The translations under genes were made by a program, and so were the position numbers. A DNA stretch of 21,995 nucleotides from contig CAKTOJ010000019.1 in NCBI GenBank assembly GCA_934589665.1, forward strand, positions 1-21,995. Reading direction: 5' to 3'. Origin of the DNA: an uncultured Oscillospiraceae bacterium. Its GTDB lineage: Bacteria; Bacillota; Clostridia; Oscillospirales; Oscillospiraceae. The notes below the pieces were generated by a model. It was not told the origin of the DNA. It saw only the letters and a program-made list of their open reading frames with translations, and did no database searches. This document shows, in pieces, positions 6,805 to 13,443 of the stretch; the stretch's first letter is position 1, and each line of letters begins with the position of its first letter.

Positions 6805-7437
6805 TCAGGCGGCGGGGCGCTGTGCCTGCGCGTCCTTGACGCACTCGGCATAGGTCAGGGGGAAGGATGCCTTGAGCACTGCGCTTCTGCATACGCTCCA
6901 GCCGCTGCGGCGGAGGAAGTCGAGATAGTCCGTGTCCGACCACTTGCTCTCAAGCGGAAAGCCCGCAAGCTTCATGCAAAAGGCGAGCAGTCGTCCGAAC
7001 AGTGAATTGCGGGCATGGGTGAAGGTGGGGGCGATAAACACGCCGTCGTCCTTGAGCACGCGACGGATCTCCGCGAGCGCCAGTTCGGGCTGCGGAATGA
7101 CGTGCAGGACGTTGGCAGCAATGACCACATCAAAGCTCTGGTCGGCATAGGGCAGATGGAACATATCCTGCACGGAGAAGTGCAGCTTGGCAGACAGGTT
7201 GCCGCGCCGGGCCTGCGCGATCATCTCATGCGAGGCGTCGGTCGCTTCAATCTGGTCGGCGGCGTTGACGATGCTTTTGGCGATCAGACCCGTGCCGGTG
7301 GCTAGCTCCAGAACCGACTTGTGCCGTACGGCCGGACGGATCAGTTCGCACATGCGCGCGTAGGCGGCGGAATCCTTGCGCATAAAGCGGTCATACCGGT
7401 CCGCGTTCCTGTCCCAGAAGTTTTTATGCTCTGCCAT
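6805..7437 (-). CDS. Class I SAM-dependent methyltransferase
   Basis: A 210-residue Rossmann-fold methyltransferase. Motif I is VLELATGTGLIAKS (from residue 42), followed by IEATDASHEMI (acidic ribose-binding loop), VQDMFHLPYADQSFDVVIAANVLHVI (motifs II/III) and a LAEIRRVLKDDGVFIAPT strand. This is the UbiE/BioC-like Methyltransf_11/25 type that modifies small molecules; the substrate is not evident. The start is ATG at 7437, with AAAGGGG about 8 bases upstream on the - strand; an in-frame GTG at 7467 lies further upstream and lacks such a site. It is monocistronic, ending in the terminator at 6755-6795. Its upstream region carries two dyad operators, so it is probably repressed by an unlinked regulator. 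Confidence 0.93.
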   Translation of the reverse strand: MAEHKNFWDRNADRYDRFMRKDSAAYARMCELIRPAVRHKSVLELATGTGLIAKSIVNAADQIEATDASHEMIAQARRGNLSAKLHFSVQDMFHLPYADQSFDVVIAANVLHVIPQPELALAEIRRVLKDDGVFIAPTFTHARNSLFGRLLAFCMKLAGFPLESKWSDTDYLDFLRRSGWSVCRSAVLKASFPLTYAECVKDAQAQRPAA

Positions 7438-7472
7438 GATCGACACCCCTTTGCCATGCCTGCGCACTTTTT

Positions 7473-7523
7473 ATTAGATTCATCTAACTGCTGCGGAAAA
7501 CAGGGCAGTTAATATGATCTAAC
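7473..7523. promoter_or_regulatory. Twin dyad operators upstream of the methyltransferase gene
   Basis: Two 16-base dyads of similar sequence lie 35 bases apart centre to centre: 7473-7488 (ATTAGATTCATCTAAC) and 7508-7523 (GTTAATATGATCTAAC). The shared pattern is GTTAGAT with a partner ATCTAAC. The second covers the -10 box of the nearer candidate promoter and the first lies just downstream, the usual layout for a repressor such as a TetR-type dimer. No TetR gene is in the window. Confidence 0.5.
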
Positions 7524-7538
7524 CGATGGACTGCTCAA
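7509..7538 (-). promoter_or_regulatory. Candidate proximal promoter of the methyltransferase gene
   Basis: On the - strand, TTGAGC (7538-7533), 18-base spacer, TATTAA (7514-7509). The -10 box lies inside the operator at 7508-7523. Confidence 0.45.
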
Positions 7539-7540
7539 AT

Positions 7541-7565
7541 GCCGCCCGTGACCGGCGGCTTTTTT
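7541..7565 (+). terminator. Hairpin plus T run with no + strand gene before it
   Basis: GCCGCC (7541-7546) pairs with GGCGGC (7554-7559), followed by six T (7560-7565). It looks like a + strand terminator, yet the upstream gene is on the - strand. It may insulate the methyltransferase promoter or end a short + transcript. Confidence 0.5.
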
Positions 7566-7568
7566 CGT

Positions 7569-7597
7569 ATTTTAGCGCGGTGTGTGGTGCTTGTCAA
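7569..7597 (-). promoter_or_regulatory. Strong promoter-like element toward the methyltransferase gene
   Basis: On the - strand, TTGACA (7597-7592), 17-base spacer, TAAAAT (7574-7569). It matches the consensus better than the proximal candidate and would give a leader of about 125 bases crossing both operators. Confidence 0.55.
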
Positions 7598-7619
7598 GAC
7601 AGTGCACACTGTTTACAAA
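7591..7619 (+). promoter_or_regulatory. Promoter-like element facing away from the methyltransferase gene
   Basis: TTGTCA (7591-7596), 17-base spacer, TACAAA (7614-7619). Its -35 shares bases with the -35 of the opposing element at 7569-7597. The dyad ACAGTG-CA-CACTGT (7599-7612) fills the spacer and could be an operator. Confidence 0.4.
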
Positions 7620-7623
7620 TTGT

Positions 7624-7827
7624 TCACGCCGCCTTTAGGTTCTTTTAAAGGTTATTTGTTAGTCTTTGTGCATAGCCTGAAACGTAAGGCAGTCAGGAAT
7701 CTTCTGAGGGCAGCTGTCCGCCCGGCAGAACACTGCGAAAGCGGCAGACCAGAAACAACGCCGAAAGACGTGAGAATAGAAAACACCGGCCCGAACGCAT
7801 GCGCAGCGTTCGGGCCGGTGGGCTTTT
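7624..7827 (+). ncRNA. Possible small RNA with rod-like fold (low confidence)
   Basis: A transcript from the promoter at 7591-7619 to the hairpin at 7784-7827 would be about 200 bases. Short complementary segments nest in strict order: 7623-7628 with 7769-7774, 7633-7636 with 7764-7767, 7656-7660 with 7754-7758, 7662-7665 with 7746-7749, 7675-7677 with 7743-7745, 7689-7693 with 7732-7736, 7704-7706 with 7726-7728, and 7708-7711 with 7720-7723. Such a long interrupted rod recalls 6S RNA, but I recognise no conserved sequence, and short stems can arise by chance. Confidence 0.2.
7784..7827 (-). terminator. Terminator of the YeiH-family gene, possibly bidirectional
   Basis: A perfect 15-bp stem (7784-7798 with 7806-7820), 7-base loop. 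On the - strand it is followed directly by TTTTCTATT. On the + strand the T run (TTTT at 7824-7827) starts three bases after the stem, so it may work both ways. Confidence 0.85.
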
Positions 7828-7842
7828 GCGGGAGTGCAAGGA

Positions 7843-8880
7843 TTACAGCGTACCGTTGGGAGCGACGCCGATGGCAAATTCCACGGCGATTGCGACGAGC
7901 ACGACAAGAAGGGAAATGATGAAGCCGTGCAGCATCGGCTTTGCGCCGGAGCGGCAGAGCGCCTTGAAGTCGGTGTTCAGGCCGATGGCGGCGAGCGCCG
8001 CGACCATCAGGAACTTGCTCACGCTCTTGAGCGCGGCGGCCGCGGCAGCGGGGATCAGGCCGAGACTTGTAAGCGCGGACATGGCGAGAAATCCGAGGAT
8101 GAACCAGGGGAAGATGGACTTGATGCTGACCTTGACGCCCTGACTCTCAGCCTGCTCCTTCTTTTTCAGGTGCAGGCTGACGGCGGCAAAGACCAGAACG
8201 GCGGGGATGATGGCCAGCGTGCGCGTGAGCTTGACCATGGTGGCAAAGTCACCCGCCGCTTCACTGAAGGCGTAGCCCGTGGCGACAACGCTTGAGGTGT
8301 CGTTCACCGCCGTGCCGGCCCATAGGCCGAACGCCGCGTCGGAGAGCCCCATCGCGCGGCCGAGAAGGGGAAAGACCACGATCATAACGGTGTCGAAGAG
8401 GAACGTCGCGGACAGACCATAGGCAATGTCCATATCCGTCGCCTCAATGACCGGCGCGATGGCCGCGATGGCCGAGCCGCCGCAGATGCCGGTGCCGGCA
8501 TTGATGAGGCTGCTCGTTTTCCAGTTCAGGCCGAGCGCCCGTCCAATCAGCGCGCCGAGGCCGAAGCACGTGGCGAGCGTAAAGACCATGACGGTCAGGG
8601 AGAAGCGGCCGACGGTCAGCACCGTGCGGATGTTCAGGCTGGCGCCGAGCAGGATGATGGCGAATTTCAGAATCTTCTTCGAGGTGAACTTGATGCCGGA
8701 GGCAGTCACGGGCGTCGGCTTCCAGACGGCGTTGACGGCCATGCCGATAAACATGGCGATGACGGACGCGCCGATAAAGTGCAGGCCGGCTTGCTCTTCC
8801 AGCCCCTCTAAAAGCTTGGCTGCCGCTGCGATGACCAGCGCCAGGGCCATGCCGGGAATGAATTTCGTGATTTTTTTCAT
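7843..8880 (-). CDS. YeiH family membrane transporter (putative sulfate exporter family)
   Basis: A 345-residue integral membrane protein with about ten hydrophobic segments, the normal length for the YeiH/UPF0324 family (PF03601). The family signature is visible: LLGASLNI, then GTGICGGSAIAAIAP (about residues 129-143), and GTAVNDTSSVVATG. The family is annotated as putative sulfate exporter, though transport has been little tested and some members are linked to sulfonate or taurine metabolism. ATG 8880 is chosen because GGAGG (8892-8888 on the - strand) lies 7 bases upstream; a TTG at 8904 is unlikely. It diverges from a LysR gene, the standard arrangement for this family, and promoters overlap. 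A strong terminator follows at 7784-7820. Confidence 0.92.
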   Translation of the reverse strand: MKKITKFIPGMALALVIAAAAKLLEGLEEQAGLHFIGASVIAMFIGMAVNAVWKPTPVTASGIKFTSKKILKFAIILLGASLNIRTVLTVGRFSLTVMVFTLATCFGLGALIGRALGLNWKTSSLINAGTGICGGSAIAAIAPVIEATDMDIAYGLSATFLFDTVMIVVFPLLGRAMGLSDAAFGLWAGTAVNDTSSVVATGYAFSEAAGDFATMVKLTRTLAIIPAVLVFAAVSLHLKKKEQAESQGVKVSIKSIFPWFILGFLAMSALTSLGLIPAAAAAALKSVSKFLMVAALAAIGLNTDFKALCRSGAKPMLHGFIISLLVVLVAIAVEFAIGVAPNGTL

Positions 8881-8912
8881 GGGTGATCCTCCAAGTATTT
8901 TCAAACTGCCTA

Positions 8913-8970
8913 TTTACTTTAGTACGGACGGTTGATAAAATAAAGGCATAAAAAAGAATGGAACGATTCT
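8913..8970. promoter_or_regulatory. Overlapping divergent promoters and candidate LysR sites
   Basis: For the LysR gene (+): TTTACT (8913-8918), 17 bases, TAAAAT (8936-8941). For the YeiH gene (-): TTTATT (8944-8939), 17 bases, TAAAGT (8921-8916). The two overlap almost completely, so only one can be used at a time. Small dyads TACT-TT-AGTA (about 8915-8924) and AGAAT-N6-ATTCT (8955-8970) are candidate LysR sites. Confidence 0.45.
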
Positions 8971-8994
8971 ATTTCGTGATAATTGGAGGACGCC

Positions 8995-9843
8995 GTGGAG
9001 CAGAAGCTGGAAACCTTTCTTACATTGTGCAGGACCATGCATTATGGACGTGCGGCGGAGGCGCTGAACCTTTCCCAGCCGGCGGTGAGCAAGCATATTC
9101 AGTCGCTCGAGGAGGAGTACGGCGCGCCGCTTTTCACCTATGCAAACCGCCGGCTGCGCAAGACGCGGCAGGGTGAGCTGTTGGAGCAGTACGCCATTTC
9201 ACTGCGCTACAACGAGCAGTCGCTGCGCGCTGCGCTGCACGATAAGCCGCCGACGCAGCTGCGCATCGGCGCGACGAAGTCCATCGGAGATTATATCCTG
9301 CTGCCTGAGATCCGGGGATATCTTGCCCAGCCGAAGAGCGAGCTGCTGTTTCTTGTGGATAACACGGCACATCTGCTTGCGCAGCTGGAAGCGGGCGAGC
9401 TGGACTTTGTCGTGCTTGAGGGCGTGTTTGACAAGCAGCGCTACGATAGCTTTCTGCTTCGTCCCGAGCCCTACATCGGGATATGCAGCGCGTCGCATCC
9501 GCTCTCCGGACGGTGCGTGTCGATCAAAGAGCTGCTCTCCGAGCGCCTGATCCTGCGCGAGGAGGGCTCCGGCACACGGCGGATTCTGGAGGATGAGCTG
9601 GCGCAGCAGGGCTACCGCACCACGGCGTTCGCACAGTGCGCCTGCGTCAGCTCCTTCAAGCTCATCAAGGAGCTGGTCTGTGACGGCTACGGCATCAGCT
9701 TCCTTTACGAAGCGGTTGTGAAGGACGATCCGCGCTTTGGCCGCTTTGCCTGCCCGCCGCTGACGGGAACGCACGAGCTCAACGTCGTGTTCCTCAAGAA
9801 CACGGATGCAGGCCGGCTGGCGCGGCAGTTTCTCAGACAGTAA
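8995..9843 (+). CDS. LysR family transcriptional regulator, partner of the YeiH gene
   Basis: A 282-residue LysR protein. The helix-turn-helix is RAAEALNLSQPAVSKHIQSL (about residues 19-38) and the rest fits the LysR effector-binding domain (LRIGATKSIGDYILLPEI; VLEEGSGTRR-like segment LREEGSGTRRILED). GTG 8995 is chosen as start because GGAGGA (8985-8990) lies 4-5 bases upstream; the in-frame TTG at 8983 overlaps that site. It diverges from the YeiH-family transporter with 114 bases between them, so it most likely controls that gene and itself. CysB/CysL/YeiE-like regulators are the usual partners of this transporter family; the effector here is unknown. A terminator follows immediately. Confidence 0.93.
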   Translation: MEQKLETFLTLCRTMHYGRAAEALNLSQPAVSKHIQSLEEEYGAPLFTYANRRLRKTRQGELLEQYAISLRYNEQSLRAALHDKPPTQLRIGATKSIGDYILLPEIRGYLAQPKSELLFLVDNTAHLLAQLEAGELDFVVLEGVFDKQRYDSFLLRPEPYIGICSASHPLSGRCVSIKELLSERLILREEGSGTRRILEDELAQQGYRTTAFAQCACVSSFKLIKELVCDGYGISFLYEAVVKDDPRFGRFACPPLTGTHELNVVFLKNTDAGRLARQFLRQ

Positions 9844-9850
9844 AAAAGAG

Positions 9851-9882
9851 GGAGGCACGTCCGAAGGGACGAGCCTCCTTTT
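9851..9882 (+). terminator. Bidirectional terminator between LysR gene and hcp
   Basis: A 12-bp stem with one mismatch (9851-9862 with 9867-9878), loop GAAG, then TTTT. An A run at 9842-9847 supplies a T tract for the convergent hcp transcript. Confidence 0.88.
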
Positions 9883-9906
9883 ACATATTGCCGTATCGCC
9901 GAAGTG

Positions 9907-11484
9907 TCAGCCGCGGTGCAGGATCGCATCAAGATCCTGCTGCGGATTGGTAATGGGCTGAAGGTTGTAGGCGTCCACGAGCGTTTTGACCACCGATTCC
10001 GAGAGAAAGGCGGGCATCGTGGGGCCGAGACAGATATTCCTGATGCCGAGGGCGAGCAGCGTGAGCAGGATGCACACAGCCTTCTGCTCGTACCATGTCA
10101 GCACAAGCGTGAGCGGCAGGTCGTTGACCGTGCAGCCGAAGGCGCCGGCGAGAGCCAGCGCGATCTGTACGGCGCTGTAGGCGTCGTTGCACTGTCCGAC
10201 GTCGAGGATGCGTGGGATGCCGTTGATCTCACCGAGGTCGAGATCGTTGAAACGGAACTTGCCGCAGGCGAGCGTGAGGATGAGCGAATCCATCGGCGTG
10301 CGCTTGACGAACTCTGTGTAGTAATTGCGTCCGGGGTGCGCGCCGTCGCAGCCGCCGACGAGAAAGATGTGGCGGATCGCGCCGCTTTTGACGGCTTCGA
10401 TGATCTGCGGCGCCTGTGCGAGCACGGCGGCGTGGGCGAAGCCGGTGGTGAGCATGTGGCCGCCGTTGATGCCGCTCATGCTGCGGTCAGTCTCATAGCC
10501 GCCGAGGGCAAGGGCCTGCTCGATGAGCGGGGAAAAGTCCTTGTGCCCCTGTGCGTCCTCCTCGATGTGCCGCAGCCCCTCATAGCTGACGACCGAGGTG
10601 GTGTAAACACGGTCGGCATAGCTCTCGCGCGGCGGCATGATGCAGTTGGTGGTGAAGAGCACGGGGGCGGGAATATTGGCAAACTCCTTCTGCTGGTTCT
10701 GCCAGGCCGTGCCGAAGTTGCCGGCAAGGTGAGGGTATTTGTTCAGCCCCGGATAGCCGTGGGCGGGCAGCATTTCGCTGTGCGTGTAGACATTGATCCC
10801 CTTTCCGGCGGTCTGCTCGAGAAGCTGGTGCAAATCCTCCAAATCGTGGCCGGAGACGACGATGAACGGTCCCTTTTTGATATCCGTGTGGACGCGTGTG
10901 GGGACAGGATCGCCGAATGCCCCGGTATTTGCGCGGTCGAGCAGAGCCATGCATTTGAAGTTCACCTGCCCGAACTCCGTGATGAGCGCAAGCCAATCGG
11001 CCACGCTGTGCTCCTGCGCAAGTGCGGCAAGACCTTTATAGAACCAGACGCTCACTTCCGCGTCCTCCTGCCCGAGACGCATGGCATGATGCGCGTAGGC
11101 GGCCATGCCCTTGAGGCCGAAAAGCAGCGTGGAACGCAGAGAGACAATGTCTGTTTCTCCGCGCCAGAGCCATGCGGCATCCTCATCACGGACGTCTCTG
11201 CCGCGCGCCCGCAGAGCGTCCTCCACGCGCGCGGTAAAGGCGCGGATGGCGGAGTTGTCGAAGTTCACGTTTGTAAGCGTGGTGAACAGACCGTCGGCAA
11301 GCAGCTGCGTGACCTCGCGCGGATGCTCGTCCTTTTCCCCGCAGACCTCCGCCAGCCGGATCAGACGGCAGATGAGGATGTCCTGCAAATGCGCGGTTTC
11401 AGGCTGCTTGCCGCACACGCCCGTGCGGACGCAGCCGCTTCCGCCGGCGGTCTGCTGACATTGAAAGCAAAACATTTCTGACAT
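9907..11484 (-). CDS. hcp: Hydroxylamine reductase / hybrid cluster protein
   Basis: A 525-residue Hcp of normal length. The N-terminal cubane cluster ligands are Cys6, Cys9, Cys18 and Cys24 (C-x2-C-x8-C-x5-C), the class I spacing of strict anaerobes. Hybrid 4Fe-2S-2O cluster ligands are all present: His213 (SGHDLED), Glu237 (THSEMLPAH), Cys281 (TTNCIMPP), Cys379 (VGGCDGAHPGR), Cys407 (LACGKFRF), Cys432 (DVGQCNDAYS), Glu466 (WYEQKAV) with Lys468. Known activities are hydroxylamine reduction and NO reductase or S-nitrosylase activity under nitrosative stress, in the cytoplasm. ATG 11484 is preceded by AAGGAGGT on the - strand. No hcr reductase gene is adjacent, as usual in class I, so the electron donor is unlinked. 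I could not identify a convincing promoter in 11485-11580. Confidence 0.97.
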   Translation of the reverse strand: MSEMFCFQCQQTAGGSGCVRTGVCGKQPETAHLQDILICRLIRLAEVCGEKDEHPREVTQLLADGLFTTLTNVNFDNSAIRAFTARVEDALRARGRDVRDEDAAWLWRGETDIVSLRSTLLFGLKGMAAYAHHAMRLGQEDAEVSVWFYKGLAALAQEHSVADWLALITEFGQVNFKCMALLDRANTGAFGDPVPTRVHTDIKKGPFIVVSGHDLEDLHQLLEQTAGKGINVYTHSEMLPAHGYPGLNKYPHLAGNFGTAWQNQQKEFANIPAPVLFTTNCIMPPRESYADRVYTTSVVSYEGLRHIEEDAQGHKDFSPLIEQALALGGYETDRSMSGINGGHMLTTGFAHAAVLAQAPQIIEAVKSGAIRHIFLVGGCDGAHPGRNYYTEFVKRTPMDSLILTLACGKFRFNDLDLGEINGIPRILDVGQCNDAYSAVQIALALAGAFGCTVNDLPLTLVLTWYEQKAVCILLTLLALGIRNICLGPTMPAFLSESVVKTLVDAYNLQPITNPQQDLDAILHRG

Positions 11485-11584
11485 GGAATGACCTCCTTAT
11501 TCTGGTAAGGACAGTATTTCCAACGCAGGTGCGGCTCATACGGCGCGCGGCGGAAAAGAGATGCCGTGTGCGCGAAAAACAGCG

Positions 11585-11612
11585 TGCATTTTGCTGCAGA
11601 GTATGCTATACT
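11585..11612 (+). promoter_or_regulatory. Promoter of the TraX-family gene (extended -10)
   Basis: TGCTATACT holds an extended -10 (TATACT 11607-11612 with TG at 11604-11605). A weak -35, TGCATT, lies at 11585-11590 with 16-base spacing. Confidence 0.55.
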
Positions 11613-11658
11613 GACTTCTCAAAAGCCTGACGGGAAAAGAGAGACAAAGGAGAACTGT

Positions 11659-12396
11659 ATGAAAAAACAATGGGATCTCAGCGCTGCGGCGCTGCATATT
11701 CTGGCCATGGCATTTATGCTGATGGATCATCTGTGGGCGACGTTTTTCTCATCACAGGAATGGATGACCTGTGTGGGGCGTCTGGCGTTTCCAATTTTCG
11801 CCTTTATGGCGGTGGAGGGTTGTTTCCACACGAGTAATTTCCGGCGCTATGCGCTGCGGATGCTGCTCTTTGCTGTTCTGTCCGAGATCCCGTTTGACCT
11901 GATGTACGGCGGGACGGTGTTCTACCCCGTTCATCAGAACGTCATCTGGACGCTGCTTATCGGTATTCTCGGCATCCGGCTGATGGAGAAGGCCCGCGCG
12001 TCGAGAAAACGCTGGCTTTATGCCTGCACCTGTGTGCTGACTGTTGTGCTGGGCTTCGCGCTCGGTATGCTCGGTATGGTAGACTACTACGGCGCGGGCG
12101 TTTTGACCGTGTTTGCGTTTTACTTCTTTCATGGGCGGAAGTGGTGGTGCCTGCTCGGGCAGCTTGCGGCGCTGTACTGGATCAATGTCGAGCTGCTCGG
12201 CGGGCTGATGCTCCCCCTTACGTTCTTCGGCACGGAACTGGAGCTGTGCGAGCAGGGACTTGCGATGCTTGCACTGGTTCCCATCTGGCTCTACCGCGGC
12301 CGTCAGGGCTATCACAGCAAGCCCTTCCAGTATGCCTGCTATGCATTTTACCCGGTGCATATGCTGGCGCTGTCGCTGCTGGCCATGGCACGGTAA
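11659..12396 (+). CDS. TraX family membrane protein
   Basis: A 245-residue polytopic membrane protein with roughly seven or eight hydrophobic segments. The N-terminal part LHILAMAFMLMDHLWATFF, then RLAFPIFAFMAVEGC, RYALRMLLFAVLSEIPFDL and a C-terminal YPVHMLALSLLA match the TraX family (PF05857). F-plasmid TraX acetylates the N-terminus of pilin, and the family is distantly related to membrane acyltransferases. Chromosomal homologues in Clostridia are common and of unknown function, so no conjugation role is implied, and no transfer genes are nearby. AAGGAG (11647-11652) lies 6 bases before ATG 11659. It has its own promoter and a strong terminator, so it is monocistronic. Confidence 0.88.
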   Translation: MKKQWDLSAAALHILAMAFMLMDHLWATFFSSQEWMTCVGRLAFPIFAFMAVEGCFHTSNFRRYALRMLLFAVLSEIPFDLMYGGTVFYPVHQNVIWTLLIGILGIRLMEKARASRKRWLYACTCVLTVVLGFALGMLGMVDYYGAGVLTVFAFYFFHGRKWWCLLGQLAALYWINVELLGGLMLPLTFFGTELELCEQGLAMLALVPIWLYRGRQGYHSKPFQYACYAFYPVHMLALSLLAMAR

Positions 12397-12432
12397 TGAC
12401 CGAAAAAAACAGTGGGAGCGGCTGATAAAAAA

Positions 12433-12463
12433 GCCCCCGGCACGCTGTGCCGGGGGCTTTTTT
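12433..12463 (+). terminator. Strong bidirectional terminator after the TraX-family gene
   Basis: A perfect 11-bp GC-rich stem (12433-12443 with 12447-12457), 3-base loop, six T on the + side and six A upstream. It can also end the convergent GntR transcript, though that gene stops about 150 bases away; the stretch between holds nothing I recognise. Confidence 0.92.
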
Positions 12464-12609
12464 ATGTAAAGCAGAGGAGTATAAGGGGATGGCCGCGCGG
12501 TTTCCCGAGTTAGTCAGTTCAGCTTTCTATGCAGATCGTAAACGTCTGCACGGCGGTGAGCTTATACTTCCGCAGTTTTCCGTGGTGCCGGAACCGCTCC
12601 TCTCCAATA

Positions 12610-13272
12610 TCAGATTGCTTTGGCTTCGCGGCTGCGAAGCGCCTGAATGATGTACTCCATGGCAGAGCTGATATGGTGGTCAACGCATTTCTCCGCTGCC
12701 TCGACGCCGCCGCGTTCAATGCAGTGCATCAGCTCCAGGTGACCTTGACTGGCCTTGTGCCGGCTATGATACGGGTCGCGCAGAACATATTTGATGCTGA
12801 TGTAGCGGTTCAGGACGATTTCATAGAGTTCCTGCATGCAGCTGTTTTTCGCGCTAGCGATCAATGTGCGGTGAAAGTCCATGTCCCGCTTGATGCTTTC
12901 AACAGGGTTGCCGGTTTCCGTTTCAAAAAGGCACTGGTCCGCCATTGCACACAGCTTGTCGATTACGGCGAAATCCCGGCTTCGGGTGAGATAGCGGACG
13001 GCCTCCTGCTCAAAGAGAATCCGTGTCCGGCAGATGTCGTGGAGCTCGGCCTCGGTAGGGGTATGGATGAAGAAGCGTCCGTTGCCGCCGACACCGATGA
13101 TCCGCTCGTTTGCCAGCAGCTTGAGCGCCTGAACGACAGGCGTCCGGCTCACGCCGTACCGTTCCGCCAGCTCAGCCGGGTCAAGGATCTCACCGGGGTG
13201 ATAGCTGCAGGAATAAAAGCCGGTCATAAAGGTTCGGTATGCAACTTTGTCCAGTCCTTCTTTTTCGTACAT
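12610..13272 (-). CDS. GntR family transcriptional regulator, FadR/FCD subfamily
   Basis: A 220-residue regulator. The winged helix is at about residues 7-75, with ELAERYGVSRTPVVQALKLLANERII typical of GntR (recognition helix Arg43-Thr44-Pro45). The C-terminal alpha-helical FCD domain (about 80-210) has the metal-site Asp/His pattern: DMDFHRTLIASAKN, GHLELMHCIE and CVDHHISSAM. FCD regulators usually respond to small carboxylates or sugar acids and repress a neighbouring catabolic operon, but no such operon is in the window. The start is ATG 13272, with a poor ribosome binding site (GAGAG, about 10 bases upstream). The promoter is, in contrast, a perfect consensus. It reads convergent to the TraX-family gene. 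Confidence 0.93.
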   Translation of the reverse strand: MYEKEGLDKVAYRTFMTGFYSCSYHPGEILDPAELAERYGVSRTPVVQALKLLANERIIGVGGNGRFFIHTPTEAELHDICRTRILFEQEAVRYLTRSRDFAVIDKLCAMADQCLFETETGNPVESIKRDMDFHRTLIASAKNSCMQELYEIVLNRYISIKYVLRDPYHSRHKASQGHLELMHCIERGGVEAAEKCVDHHISSAMEYIIQALRSREAKAI

Positions 13273-13335
13273 GAATGGTCGTCTCTCAACTTCTGCGGAG
13301 GCTATGCACCGCTTGGAATCATTGTCAATTTATTT

Positions 13336-13365
13336 ATTATATTTGAAATTATTCGATTTTGTCAA
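13336..13365 (-). promoter_or_regulatory. Perfect-consensus promoter of the GntR gene
   Basis: On the - strand, TTGACA (13365-13360), 18-base AT-rich spacer, TATAAT (13341-13336). A second TTGACAAT lies just downstream of the -10 as a direct repeat. The predicted leader is about 57 bases. Confidence 0.8.
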
Positions 13366-13397
13366 GCGGATGAGATAAAATGTTCTGCGGAGATTGC

Positions 13398-13431
13398 AAA
13401 AACCGTCCGGCTTCTGTTGAAACCGGACGGT
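13398..13431 (-). terminator. Terminator of the two-component operon
   Basis: ACCGTCCGG (13402-13410) pairs with CCGGACGGT (13423-13431), with three further inner pairs. On the - strand the stem is followed by TTTTT (13402-13398). It lies 13 bases beyond the histidine kinase stop codon. Confidence 0.85.
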
Positions 13432-13443
13432 GGGATATGGTTT

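Larger units (their letters stand above)
7438..7842. other. 405-base gap: regulatory region and possible small RNA, no credible protein gene
   Basis: No frame here looks like a protein or has a convincing ribosome binding site. The gap holds twin operators and a promoter next to the methyltransferase gene (7473-7538), a hairpin with T run (7541-7565), back-to-back promoter-like elements sharing their -35 region (7569-7619), and a stretch that can fold as a long rod up to the terminator at 7784-7827. Each is listed separately. Confidence 0.7.

Noticed and set aside
7539..7919. 126-codon + strand frame across the methyltransferase-YeiH gap
   Set aside because: It would run through a terminator-like hairpin, two promoter elements and a 15-bp terminator stem, and resembles no protein.
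9904..11481. 525-codon open frame on the + strand opposite hcp
   Set aside because: Exact mirror of the hcp reading frame, with no family features; hcp has all its metal ligands.
11485..11584. Search for an hcp promoter and NO-responsive operator
   Set aside because: I found no properly spaced -35/-10 pair or clear dyad on the - strand, so none is annotated.
12489..12650. Small + strand frame (53 codons) after the TraX terminator, with GAGGAG-like sequence before an ATG
   Set aside because: No promoter, overlaps the end of the GntR gene antisense, and has no recognisable features.
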